Shown one piece after another: positions 1 to 6,407 of a stretch of DNA of 7,982 bases. Location: contig JALULB010000084.1 in the NCBI GenBank assembly GCA_027041035.1, forward strand, positions 5,815 to 13,796. Reading direction: 5' to 3'. The number at the start of each line of letters is the position of its first letter. The first letter of the stretch is position 1. The notes beneath the pieces were generated by a model that saw only the letters and a list, made by a program, of their open reading frames with translations, had not been told where the DNA came from and made no database searches. Source of the DNA: Sedimenticola sp. (lineage in GTDB: Bacteria > Pseudomonadota > Gammaproteobacteria > Chromatiales > Chromatiaceae). A program made the position numbers and the translations under genes.

Positions 1-188
1 AACTGGGCCTGGCCGACGAGATCGGCAGCGCCGGCACGGTGGCGCGCGATGTCATCAAGGCCGAGAAGATCGTCGACTTCACGCAGAAGGAAGACCTGTT
101 CAGCCGCCTGGCCGATCGCATCGGCGCGAGCATCGCGACCACGCTGATGCAACTCGGAAGCAGCGGCGGCAACCAGGTGATGCGTTGA
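1..188 (+). CDS. sppA: SppA-like signal peptide peptidase (S49 family), C-terminal end only
   Basis: This is the 3' end of a gene that begins outside the window; the reading frame runs from base 3 to a TGA at 186-188 and gives 61 residues. The visible sequence begins LGLADEIGSAGTVARDVI and continues with KAEKIVDFTQKEDLFSRLADR, which resembles the C-terminal end of SppA-type S49 proteases. In that family this end follows the serine/lysine protease core and carries a 'GLVDEfGS...VARDVI.AE.IVDFT' pattern. SppA is a membrane-bound enzyme that degrades cleaved signal peptides. No catalytic residue lies in the visible part, so activity cannot be judged. No good terminator is seen after the stop. 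The assignment rests on motif memory, and a shorter S49 paralogue is possible. Confidence 0.72.
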   Translation, partial: LGLADEIGSAGTVARDVIKAEKIVDFTQKEDLFSRLADRIGASIATTLMQLGSSGGNQVMR

Positions 189-225
189 TGTTGCTTGGCG
201 AACCCGCCCGGATAATGGCCACGGG

Positions 226-254
226 CTGAATCATCGATGGACTTTCGGTATCAT
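226..254 (+). promoter_or_regulatory. Possible sigma-70-type promoter upstream of the ParA-like gene
   Basis: A TATCAT hexamer at 249-254 matches the -10 consensus at five of six positions. It lies 17 bp downstream of CTGAAT (226-231), a weak -35 match. It sits about 60 bp before the ParA-like start, in the 128-bp gap after the peptidase gene. In GC-rich DNA such matches arise by chance, so this is only a candidate. Confidence 0.28.
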
Positions 255-316
255 GCGTCGCAGCCGGTGTTCAACGCGGACGCGGGATTTCCGTAACGGG
301 ATGGAGCAAGATTACA

Positions 317-949
317 ATGATAACAGTCATAGGCAGTCTAAAGGGTGGCTCGGGCAAGAGTACCGTGACCTTCAATCTGGGCGTATGGCTCAGCATGGCG
401 GGCCAGTCGGTGCAGTTGATCGATCTCGATCCGCAGGCGACCCTGACCGACGTGGTGGATGTCCGTCAGGAGGACGGGCACGAGCCAGCGCTTTCGGTGG
501 TTGCCGGAAAGGACGTAAACAAACTGATAGACGCGGAGGTGGATCATGTCCTGATCGATATCGGCACGGCCAACCTGGATGGCATGAAACAGGCGATCAG
601 GCTGGCTGAACAGATCGTCGTGCCGGTGCCGCCGAGTCAGGCGGATATCTGGTCCACGCAGCGTTTTCTGAAGTTCATCTCGGGACTCAACGGCGAGGAA
701 AAGCCGCTTACCCGCGCGTTCATCAATCGTGCCGATACCCATCGCGCGATCCGCGAGTCGGACGAGGCGGCCGCCGCGCTGGTCAGTCTGCCGGATGTCG
801 AGTTCATCAAGCCGCGCCTGGCGCAGCGCACCGTGTTTCGCCGCTCGTTCAGCGAGGGGCTGGCGGTATTCGAGCTGGAGCCGCGCGGTAAGGGCGCGCA
901 GGAATGGAACGCGTTGTGCGCGGTACTGTTCAATGACGTGCTCTCCTGA
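317..949 (+). CDS. ParA/MinD-family ATPase without a ParB partner
   Basis: This is a 210-residue P-loop ATPase of the ParA/MinD (deviant Walker A) superfamily, whose members form ATP-dependent dimers that position DNA or protein cargo on the nucleoid or membrane. The deviant Walker A motif KGGSGKST occupies residues 9-16 with the signature lysine K9. The Walker A' motif DLDPQ is at 36-40 and the Walker B strand HVLIDIG is at about 77-83. The segment VVPVPPSQADIWSTQ (101-115) matches the family's switch region. The length is like short ParF-type or orphan ParA proteins, and there is no N-terminal DNA-binding extension. The ATG at 317 is preceded by GGAG at 303-306 with good spacing. No ParB-like gene or parS-like iteron is visible, so a plasmid-partition role is not supported. 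The next gene encodes a membrane TPR protein that starts directly after this stop, so positioning of an envelope complex is one possible job (inference). Confidence 0.88.
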   Translation: MITVIGSLKGGSGKSTVTFNLGVWLSMAGQSVQLIDLDPQATLTDVVDVRQEDGHEPALSVVAGKDVNKLIDAEVDHVLIDIGTANLDGMKQAIRLAEQIVVPVPPSQADIWSTQRFLKFISGLNGEEKPLTRAFINRADTHRAIRESDEAAAALVSLPDVEFIKPRLAQRTVFRRSFSEGLAVFELEPRGKGAQEWNALCAVLFNDVLS

Positions 950-1840
950 GTGGCGATGATGCAATATCTGCTGTTTCCCGTGCTCCGGCACGGCGTGTTG
1001 TTGCTGCTGGTGGCGTGGCTCGCGCTGGGTTACTACTACCGCGCGGAGATCTTTTCGAAGACCGCCTGGGAGGCATCCGGCCCGGCGGAAGCCGGTTCGG
1101 TCGCGGAAACCCCCGGGGAAGCCGGTGGGCGGAGCGGGGAAATACCCGCCAGGTCGACGACCGCTCCCGAATCCGATGCTGCTGTCTCCACTGATACCGC
1201 CAAGGCGAAAAGCGACGAACCCACCGGTGAACGGCAGGTCGATGGCGCGCCGGGCGCGGTGAAGCCCACCAGCGTGCCGGCTTTCATGCGTGTGCTGCGC
1301 CCGACCGAACCCGAGGCGCCGCCCGCGTGGAAGACGCCCGTGCCGGTCGCCGCCAAACGTGCGCCGATACCTACCACGCCGCCACCCGCGAAAACGCGAC
1401 CGGTCGAGCCCACGGCACCGCCGAACACCCAGCCGCCGGAACTGTTGAAGGCGCCCGAGGACACAACGTCTCATCAGCCACCGGTGGCCGCCGCGGCCAA
1501 GCAGGCAGCACCCGCGCCCGCGATACCGTCGCGGCAAGACGGCGACAGTGAACAGGTCTGGTTGGCGCGTGCCCGGAAAGCCTATTGGGAAGGGAAGAAA
1601 GACGCCGCCGTGGCCTATTATCGGCAGGGTCTGGCGCGTTTCCCGCAGTCCGCCGATCTGATTGGAGAACTGGGTAATATCGCGTTCGAGGAAGGACGTT
1701 ATGCCGAGGCGATCGATTATCTGAGCCAGGCCGAGCAGCGCCTGCGCTCCGCCGGAAGGGATGCCGAAGCGGGCAACTTGGTGTCGATCATCGCATTGAT
1801 AAAGCGTAAGATTGCTGAAAAACAGGCTGCCGCCAAGTGA
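950..1840 (+). CDS. Membrane-anchored TPR-repeat protein with Pro/Ala-rich linker
   Basis: This 296-residue protein has three visible parts. A hydrophobic segment at about residues 14-30 (HGVLLLLVAWLALGYYY) should act as an uncleaved membrane anchor. A long, low-complexity Pro/Ala/Thr/Lys-rich stretch follows at about 40-195, typical of an extended periplasmic linker. The C-terminal domain (about 200-290) contains two TPR-like helix pairs, with recognisable AYWEGKKDAAVAYYRQGLARFP and AFEEGRYAEAIDYLSQAE elements; TPRs mediate protein-protein contacts. The start is uncertain: a GTG at 950 directly abuts the TGA of the ParA-like gene, and ATGs at 956 and 959 are in frame. None has a strong ribosome binding site, so translational coupling to the upstream gene is likely. 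The partner protein is unknown. I do not recognise a named family beyond TPR, and a role with the adjacent ATPase is inferred only from gene order. Confidence 0.8.
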   Translation: MAMMQYLLFPVLRHGVLLLLVAWLALGYYYRAEIFSKTAWEASGPAEAGSVAETPGEAGGRSGEIPARSTTAPESDAAVSTDTAKAKSDEPTGERQVDGAPGAVKPTSVPAFMRVLRPTEPEAPPAWKTPVPVAAKRAPIPTTPPPAKTRPVEPTAPPNTQPPELLKAPEDTTSHQPPVAAAAKQAAPAPAIPSRQDGDSEQVWLARARKAYWEGKKDAAVAYYRQGLARFPQSADLIGELGNIAFEEGRYAEAIDYLSQAEQRLRSAGRDAEAGNLVSIIALIKRKIAEKQAAAK

Positions 1841-1888
1841 GTTGGCGGTGGCTATATTGATGACCACACACCACCCCGGGGGAAAGCA

Positions 1889-2467
1889 ATGGGATTTATC
1901 CGCAACCTGCTCGCGTTGATCGGGCTGGCCGTTGTCGCGGCCTGCATCTATGTGTTTGTGAACTATGGCGATTCGATCGGCCGTTTCGATCCGAATGCCG
2001 GCAAGACCTATCTACAGCTGGGCAAGGATGTGTTGCGCACCGGTAACGCGGTCGAGGCCACCGTGTGGAAGGTGCCGCTGGAAGAAGGCGTGAGCGCGGA
2101 GGACGCCGAGGAAGCGATGAAATCGGTGGCCAACGAGCTGAATATCTCCAATGTCGGCGAGCTGCCGCTGTCGAAGGATGTCGAGGCGAAATCCGGGAAA
2201 CCCTACCGATTCGTCAAGATCTTCATGTTCTGCAACTCGCTGACGGCGGCGCAGATGATGGATTACAGCGACGCGTATTCCGCCTATCTGCCGTGTCGCG
2301 TCACCCTGTTGCAAGACAAGCAGAAGAAATTCTGGATCTACTCGCTGAACATGGATCTGATGCTCTATGGTGGCAGTCCGTTGCCGCCGGCGCTGAAGGC
2401 CGAGGCGTTGAAGGTGAAAAGCTCGATCCAGGAGATCATGCGGCGCGGTGCCGCTGGCGATTTTTGA
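1889..2467 (+). CDS. DUF302-domain membrane-anchored protein
   Basis: This 192-residue protein has an N-terminal hydrophobic segment (about residues 7-25, LLALIGLAVVAACIYVFVN) that is either a membrane anchor or an uncleaved signal. A DUF302-like domain follows at about 60-165. Recognisable parts are the predicted strand KPYRFVKIFMFCNS (104-117), the helix AAQMMDYSDAYSAYLPC (120-136) and the strand KFWIYSLNMDLMLYGG (147-162). Two cysteines, C115 and C136, flank the central helix and could form a disulfide or a ligand site (inference). DUF302 proteins (COG3439 type) are small and of unknown biochemical function; many occur near redox or sulfur metabolism genes. A strong purine-rich Shine-Dalgarno, GGGGGA at 1878-1883, lies just before the ATG at 1889, which fixes the start. 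It is probably the last gene of the ParA-TPR group, since the gap is only 48 bp and a terminator follows downstream. Confidence 0.8.
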   Translation: MGFIRNLLALIGLAVVAACIYVFVNYGDSIGRFDPNAGKTYLQLGKDVLRTGNAVEATVWKVPLEEGVSAEDAEEAMKSVANELNISNVGELPLSKDVEAKSGKPYRFVKIFMFCNSLTAAQMMDYSDAYSAYLPCRVTLLQDKQKKFWIYSLNMDLMLYGGSPLPPALKAEALKVKSSIQEIMRRGAAGDF

Positions 2468-2480
2468 TCCCGGAGCGTTA

Positions 2481-2546
2481 TATACGCGTCGCCCATGAAT
2501 TTTCGGCCACTGCGGCTGCTCCTCGCACCCGTGGGCGACGAGTATA
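2481..2546. repeat. Dispersed 66-bp repeat, intact copy with 15-bp terminal inverted repeats
   Basis: The left arm tatacgcgtcgccca (2481-2495) and the right arm tgggcgacgagtata (2532-2546) are inverted repeats matching at 14 of 15 positions, separated by 36 bp. The stretch 2494-2514 is identical over 21 bp to 6601-6621. Similarity continues at a lower level to about 2534/6640. It sits 13 bp after the DUF302 stop and just before the terminator. It may be a short non-autonomous mobile or REP-like element, or a structured 3' UTR; the copy elsewhere in the window favours a dispersed element. Confidence 0.75.
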
Positions 2547-2555
2547 GGCGCGAAG

Positions 2556-2580
2556 AATCGGGCCTTATGGCCCGATTTTT
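2556..2580 (+). terminator. Rho-independent terminator after the ParA-TPR-DUF302 group
   Basis: A perfect 9-bp stem AATCGGGCC (2556-2564) pairs with GGCCCGATT (2569-2577) across a TTAT loop and runs into T residues through 2580. It lies about 90 bp after the DUF302 stop, is the clearest intrinsic terminator in the window, and should end the upstream transcript. The stem begins with AA on the other side, so it could also work weakly on the minus strand. Confidence 0.85.
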
Positions 2581-2793
2581 CATTTCTGTGGTAGCATGCT
2601 TCCTGTCTTTACCCAATTGATCCATATCTTCATAGAAGTAGTACATCCCCGCGTTTTTCGACCTCGCGAAAGCTTGTTTTTCTACCACGCCAAGGCATGC
2701 GCAAGGCGCGTATCGATGCCACGCGGCATGCTTAGCGTATGCATGCTGGTGTTTCCGGGCTACTATTAGGCAAAATTACGGCAGGATTGTTTT
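2581..2793. other. AT-richer intergenic spacer with four GCATGC palindromes
   Basis: This spacer separates the terminator from the next gene. Its first 110 bases are visibly richer in A and T than the surrounding genes. The 6-bp palindrome GCATGC occurs at 2594-2599, 2695-2700, 2726-2731 and 2741-2746. The heptamer GTGGTAG (about 2588-2594) is inverted as CTACCAC at about 2682-2688. The promoter for the gene at 2794 should lie here; TACTAT at 2761-2766 is a possible -10, but I see no convincing -35 at the right distance. A minus-strand open frame crosses the area but has no supporting features. Confidence 0.45.
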
Positions 2794-3300
2794 ATGGCTA
2801 ATTCCGATTCCCAAGGGGCGGGTTCCCCGCAGGACGCTACCGAGACCGGTGGTGACCGAAACGCCGTGGATTCGATGGATCGGTTGTCCTCGGCCTTTGA
2901 AACCAGCGCCCGCCGCTGGGAACTGATCGTCTATCCTTCGCTGTTCGCCTTTATCGTGCTCGCGGCCTACGGCTTCTACCTGATCTTCAGCCTGTCGAAG
3001 GACGTGCATTACCTCGCGATCAGCGTGGATTCCAATATGACCTTGCTGGCGAGCAACATGCAGGCGGTTTCGGACAATATGGGCCAGTTATCGGCGAACA
3101 TCCGTACAATTGCGGTCAGTGTCGAATCCATCAACGATCGTGTCGGCACGTTGGAGCCGATGATGCACAATATCCACTCGATGCAGGAGTCGATGAAATC
3201 GATGACGGTCGCGACGCACAATATGAGCCGCGATACCGCCGTGATGAATCAGAGTATCAGCCGGCCGATGTCCTTCTTCAACTCCTTCATGCCCTGGTAG
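2794..3300 (+). CDS. Small single-pass membrane protein with Met-rich helical tail
   Basis: I do not recognise a named family for this 168-residue protein. Residues 1-40 are polar and probably cytoplasmic, and there is no signal peptide. A transmembrane helix spans about residues 44-66 (LIVYPSLFAFIVLAAYGFYL and neighbours). Residues 70-157 form a predicted long amphipathic helix or coiled coil with regular spacing of I/V/L/M and many Ser/Asn, reminiscent of the periplasmic or linker helices of chemoreceptors but without a HAMP or signalling tip. The tail is unusual: twelve methionines lie between residues 82 and 166, and the protein ends in RPMSFFNSFMPW (157-168), which is aromatic and looks conserved in style. 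The ATG at 2794 has only a weak GGCAGGA (about 2780-2786) upstream. The 5'-nucleotidase starts 19 bp after its stop, so the two are probably co-transcribed. A structural or scaffolding role is possible but not shown. Confidence 0.72.
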   Translation: MANSDSQGAGSPQDATETGGDRNAVDSMDRLSSAFETSARRWELIVYPSLFAFIVLAAYGFYLIFSLSKDVHYLAISVDSNMTLLASNMQAVSDNMGQLSANIRTIAVSVESINDRVGTLEPMMHNIHSMQESMKSMTVATHNMSRDTAVMNQSISRPMSFFNSFMPW

Positions 3301-3319
3301 GAATCCACGCCGGCCCGCC

Positions 3320-4261
3320 ATGATGGACCCATCCTCCGACGGCAACCTGGTCATCGCGATCTCGTCGCGCGCGCTGTTCGACCTGAGCGAATCGCATCGC
3401 ATCTTCCAGCAGCGGGGCGTCGAGGCCTATAGCGCCTACCAGATCGCCAATGAGAACGAACCGCTGGCACCCGGCGTCGCCTTCCCGCTGGTCAGCAAGC
3501 TGCTGGCGTTGAATGCATTACTGGACGGTCGGGCCTCGATCGAGGTCATCCTGCTGTCGCGTAACTCCGCCGATACCGGCTTGCGCATCTTCAACTCCAT
3601 CGAGCATCATAATCTGCATATCACCCGCGCCGCCTTCACCGGCGGCAGCATGCCGTTCCGTTATATCGATCCGCTGGGCGCGCACCTGTTTCTGTCGGCG
3701 GATCGCGAGGACGTGGAGCAGGCGTTGAAGGCCGGCGTCGCGGCCGCCGCGATGCTGCCGTCCGGCGGCAACGAAACGGATGCCAGCGGCGAGGAGTTGC
3801 GCATCGCTTTCGATGGCGACGCGGTGTTGTTCTCCGACGAGGCGGAACGCATCTACCAGACCCAGGGGTTGAAGGCCTTCGAGCAGAGCGAGCGCGAGGC
3901 CGCGCATTCGCCGTTGCAGGGCGGGCCTTTTCAGCGCTTCTTCCTCGCCTTGCACCGGATTCAGAAGATCCCCGAGGCATCGAAATACATCCGTACCGCG
4001 CTGATCACCGCGCGGAGCGCGCCGGCGCACGAGCGTGTGATCCGCACCTTGCGTGACTGGCAGGTACGCATCGACGAAGCGCTGTTTCTCGGTGGTCGCG
4101 ACAAGGGGGCTTTCCTGAAGGCCTTTGGCGCCGACATCTTCTTCGACGATCACCAGGGACATTGCGACTCGGCGCGCCAGCATGTTCCGACCGGCCATGT
4201 CCCGGTGCGCGACAACGAACCGAAAAAACAGGAGTCGAAAGATGCCCCTATCGCTGGATAA
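3320..4261 (+). CDS. Cytosolic 5'-nucleotidase, cN-I-like family
   Basis: This 313-residue protein resembles the 5'-nucleotidase family that includes animal cytosolic 5'-nucleotidase I (Pfam 5-nucleotidase, PF06189), which hydrolyses nucleoside 5'-monophosphates such as AMP to nucleosides. Visible signatures are [13 protein letters not shown] near the N-terminus (10-22) and [10 protein letters not shown] (86-95). The HAD-like acidic motif [14 protein letters not shown] is at 163-176, [19 protein letters not shown] is at 227-245 and [23 protein letters not shown] at 256-278. The size is normal for bacterial members. Two adjacent ATGs (3320 and 3323) could serve as start and neither has a strong ribosome site, so coupling to the upstream membrane-protein gene is plausible. 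The 3' end overlaps the pterin dehydratase gene by 20 bp. No signal peptide is seen, so the enzyme should act in the cytoplasm in nucleotide turnover. Confidence 0.85.
   Translation: MMDPSSDGNLVIAISSRALFDLSESHRIFQQRGVEAYSAYQIANENEPLAPGVAFPLVSKLLALNALLDGRASIEVILLSRNSADTGLRIFNSIEHHNLHITRAAFTGGSMPFRYIDPLGAHLFLSADREDVEQALKAGVAAAAMLPSGGNETDASGEELRIAFDGDAVLFSDEAERIYQTQGLKAFEQSEREAAHSPLQGGPFQRFFLALHRIQKIPEASKYIRTALITARSAPAHERVIRTLRDWQVRIDEALFLGGRDKGAFLKAFGADIFFDDHQGHCDSARQHVPTGHVPVRDNEPKKQESKDAPIAG
4230..4234 (+). promoter_or_regulatory. Ribosome binding site that fixes the pterin dehydratase start
   Basis: AGGAG lies seven bases before the ATG at 4242, inside the end of the nucleotidase gene. It selects this start over an in-frame ATG at 4125 that would add 39 residues of non-homologous, Ser/Arg-rich sequence. 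Confidence 0.75.
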
Positions 4262-4544
4262 AGCCGGTATCGAGACCCGGCTGGAAACCCTGAACGCGCG
4301 GCTCGAACTGCCGTGGAGGCTGGAAGACGGTAAGCTGCGCAAGGTATTCGAGTTCGATAACTTCGTCAGCGCCTTTGGCTTCATGACCCAGGTCGCGCTG
4401 CTGGCCGAGCGGATGAACCACCATCCCGAATGGTTCAACGTCTACCGGCGGGTCGAGATCGACCTGACCACGCACGAGGCCGGCGGTATCAGCGAACGTG
4501 ATTTCGAGCTTGCCGCCGAGATCCAGCGCCTTGCACAATTTTAA
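4242..4544 (+). CDS. phhB: Pterin-4a-carbinolamine dehydratase
   Basis: This 100-residue protein has the expected length and motifs of 4a-hydroxytetrahydrobiopterin dehydratase (PCD/DCoH). That enzyme dehydrates 4a-hydroxy-tetrahydropterin formed by aromatic amino acid hydroxylases and so helps regenerate the pterin cofactor. The catalytic histidine pair lies in [12 protein letters not shown] (58-69; H60 and H61), followed by [21 protein letters not shown] (71-91) with the third family histidine H78. The start at 4242 is chosen because of the AGGAG site and because the family begins at this point. The gene overlaps the nucleotidase end by 20 bp, implying coupled translation. No phenylalanine hydroxylase gene is nearby, so the physiological substrate supplier is elsewhere, or the protein serves the related molybdopterin-type role proposed for PhhB-like proteins outside phenylalanine metabolism. 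Confidence 0.93.
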   Translation: MPLSLDKAGIETRLETLNARLELPWRLEDGKLRKVFEFDNFVSAFGFMTQVALLAERMNHHPEWFNVYRRVEIDLTTHEAGGISERDFELAAEIQRLAQF

Positions 4545-4577
4545 TCCCCGTCAATCCTTGTTATCCGGAACAACACA

Positions 4578-5198
4578 ATGAGACACATCAAGAAAATCCT
4601 CTCCTATTCCATTGCCGGCAGCCTCGGGCTGAGCGTAGTCGCCAGCCTGCAAGGCTGTGGCCAGCAGTCCCCGCAGGAAGGCGTGCGGGATTCCGGCTAC
4701 AGCCAGAACCAGAACTTCTTCATGGTCATCGAGCAGACCGGTACCAATCCCGATACCTACAAGGTAGCCGAGAAGCACCCGACCGACGGTCCGACGCGCG
4801 CCATCCTGCGCCAGATGGACGGCACCGAGCGCTTCATGTCCGAGGACGAATTGCGCAAGCTCGCCGAGCAGGAGGCTCAGAAGGTCGAAGCGGGACAATC
4901 GCGGCTCACCCAGGATTCCGCGGGCATGTCCGGCGGCATGTCGCTCGGCGAGACCATCATGGCGGCGGCGGTCGGTTCTCTGGTCGGCGGCATGATCGCC
5001 AACCGCCTGATGGGCAACCGCAATTTCCAGCGCAACAGCCAACGTTTCGGCGGTGGTCGGCCGACCAGCAGCCTGGCGCGCGCCGGGAATGCCACCAAGC
5101 GGGCGCCATCGTCGCTGAACAAGAAACCGCAATCGCGCCGTGGCTTTTTTGGTGGTGGTTCGCGCAGCTCGCGTTCCTTCGGCGGCTTTGGCGGCTGA
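4578..5198 (+). CDS. UPF0323-type lipoprotein with Gly/Ser/Arg-rich tail
   Basis: This 206-residue protein has a lipoprotein signal peptide: basic start MRHIKK, a hydrophobic core, and lipobox LQGC with C27 as the lipidated cysteine. Glycine at +2 predicts outer-membrane sorting. A mixed domain follows (about 45-110, including FFMVIEQTGTNPDTYKVAEKHP and TRAILRQMDGTERFMSEDEL). Next comes a Gly/Ala-rich hydrophobic helix (about 117-145, GGMSLGETIMAAAVGSLVGGMI) and a basic, low-complexity C-terminus ending RGFFGGGSRSSRSFGGFGG (188-206). From memory, the order and wording match the UPF0323 lipoproteins of epsilonproteobacteria (H. pylori HP0232 type), and the gene context parallels E. coli YgiB. 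The ATG at 4578 has a modest GGA upstream (about 4567-4569). The ATP-grasp ligase gene begins 3 bp after the stop, so the two almost certainly share a transcript and probably a function. Confidence 0.82.
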   Translation: MRHIKKILSYSIAGSLGLSVVASLQGCGQQSPQEGVRDSGYSQNQNFFMVIEQTGTNPDTYKVAEKHPTDGPTRAILRQMDGTERFMSEDELRKLAEQEAQKVEAGQSRLTQDSAGMSGGMSLGETIMAAAVGSLVGGMIANRLMGNRNFQRNSQRFGGGRPTSSLARAGNATKRAPSSLNKKPQSRRGFFGGGSRSSRSFGGFGG

Positions 5199-5201
5199 AT
5201 C

Positions 5202-6380
5202 ATGGTCGATCTTATCGAAGTCGAGCCGCTGAACACCGAGGTACTGGAAGACATCGGCATGAGCTGGCACACGGATGCCGACGGCAGCGCCTATGTCAGT
5301 AACGCCCTGGTGCGCGTCAGCGACGCGGAGGCCGAGGCCTATGCCGAGGCGGCGAACAGCCTGTACGATATGTATGTCGAGGCCGCCCAGGTTGTCATCG
5401 ACGAGCAGCGTTATATCGAGCTGGGCATTCCGTCGAACATGGTGCCGATGATCGAGGACAGCTGGGAGCGGGACGACTGGCACCTGTACGGTCGCTTCGA
5501 CCTGGCCGGCGGGCTCGACGGCCTGCCGATCAAGTTGATCGAGTTCAATGCCGACACCCCGACCAGCCTGTTCGAGACCGCCATTGTGCAATGGGCCTTG
5601 CTGAAGGCCAACGGCATGGACGAAAGCCGGCAGTTCAACAACCTGCACGAGATGTTGCAGCAGAACTTCAAGCGTCTGCTGATCGGCGAGGCACCGCTGG
5701 AGACTTTCGAGCAACGCTACAACGGCGAGGCCATTCTGTTTTCCAGCGCGCCGGAGCTGCCCGAGGACGAGCGCACCGTGCGCTTCCTGCAGGAAGTGGC
5801 CAGCGCGGCGGGCTTCTACACCGATTTCAGCTACCTGGGCGAGGCCGGTTTCAGCGAGCGGGATGGTGTATACAACAGCGACGAACAGCGCGCCGACTTC
5901 TGGTTCAAGCTGTACCCGTGGGAGGACATCGCCGCCGATGAACTGGAGCTGATGCGCCTGCTCGAAGGCATCCAGCTGCATGGCCACACGCGTTTCGTCA
6001 ACCCGGCGTATACCCTGCTGTTCCAGAGCAAGGGCATGCTGAAGGTGCTCTACGAGCGGTTTCCCGATTCGCCCTATCTGTTGCCGGCGGCCCATGAACC
6101 CCTGCCGGACGCGAAGCAGGTGGCGAAGAAGCTGTTCGGCCGGGAAGGCGCGAACACTCAGATCCTCGATGCCGACGGCCGTATCCTGGCCGAGACCGAT
6201 GGACCCTACGCGCATCACAAGACCGTCTATCAGGGCTGGGCGGAGTTCCCGCGCGACGGCACCGGGCAACACTACCAGGCCGGCGTGTTCTTTGCCTGGG
6301 AGGCCTGCGCGCTGGGGTTTCGTCGCGGCGGCGAGATTCTCGATGATATGAGCAAGTTCGTCGGGCACGTGATGCGTTGA
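5202..6380 (+). CDS. Glutathionylspermidine-synthase-family ATP-grasp ligase (YgiC-like)
   Basis: This 392-residue protein matches in length and motifs the stand-alone GSP_synth family (PF03738, E. coli YgiC type). These are ATP-grasp enzymes related to the synthetase half of glutathionylspermidine synthase, and they join a carboxylate to an amine with ATP. Recognisable blocks are HLYGRFDLAG (94-103), IKLIEFNADTPTSLFETA (110-127) and FVNPAYTLLFQSKGMLKVLYE (265-285). Near the C-terminus are KKLFGREGANTQI (309-321), TVYQGWAEFP (341-350) and QAGVFFAWEACALGFRRGG (359-377). The amidase domain of the bifunctional E. coli enzyme is absent, so this is ligase only. The actual substrates of YgiC-like proteins are not established, and glutathione plus spermidine should not be assumed. 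It starts 3 bp after the lipoprotein gene. No terminator of the simple stem-plus-T type follows; a large palindromic element begins about 40 bp later. Confidence 0.9.
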   Translation: MVDLIEVEPLNTEVLEDIGMSWHTDADGSAYVSNALVRVSDAEAEAYAEAANSLYDMYVEAAQVVIDEQRYIELGIPSNMVPMIEDSWERDDWHLYGRFDLAGGLDGLPIKLIEFNADTPTSLFETAIVQWALLKANGMDESRQFNNLHEMLQQNFKRLLIGEAPLETFEQRYNGEAILFSSAPELPEDERTVRFLQEVASAAGFYTDFSYLGEAGFSERDGVYNSDEQRADFWFKLYPWEDIAADELELMRLLEGIQLHGHTRFVNPAYTLLFQSKGMLKVLYERFPDSPYLLPAAHEPLPDAKQVAKKLFGREGANTQILDADGRILAETDGPYAHHKTVYQGWAEFPRDGTGQHYQAGVFFAWEACALGFRRGGEILDDMSKFVGHVMR

Positions 6381-6407
6381 GCCGGGCAAGGAGCGACCCT
6401 GCCTGAT

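Noticed and set aside
317..949. Plasmid partition locus
   Set aside because: Although a ParA-type ATPase is present, there is no ParB, no iterons or replication gene, and the neighbours are chromosomal-type genes.
338..1867. A 509-residue open frame on the minus strand opposite the ParA and TPR genes
   Set aside because: It is antisense to two well-supported genes, is rich in Arg/Gly/His typical of shadow frames in GC-rich DNA, and shows no family motif.
2365..2688. Minus-strand frame of 107 residues with a plausible-looking N-terminus (GMYYFYEDMDQLGKD)
   Set aside because: It would start at GTG without a ribosome site, read straight through the intrinsic terminator and the dispersed repeat, and end inside the DUF302 gene. 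The AT-richer composition explains the less Arg-rich start. A shorter peptide or RNA in 2580-2690 cannot be fully excluded.
4125..4241. 39-residue N-terminal extension of the pterin dehydratase
   Set aside because: The AGGAG at 4230-4234 and the family length favour the ATG at 4242; the extension lies out of frame within the nucleotidase gene.
3518..4438. A 306-residue minus-strand open frame
   Set aside because: It is antisense to the 5'-nucleotidase and pterin dehydratase and has no recognisable domain.
4551..6389. A 612-residue minus-strand open frame
   Set aside because: It lies opposite the lipoprotein and ATP-grasp genes, which have clear motifs and normal family lengths. The translation is low-complexity and unrecognisable, so it is a high-GC shadow.
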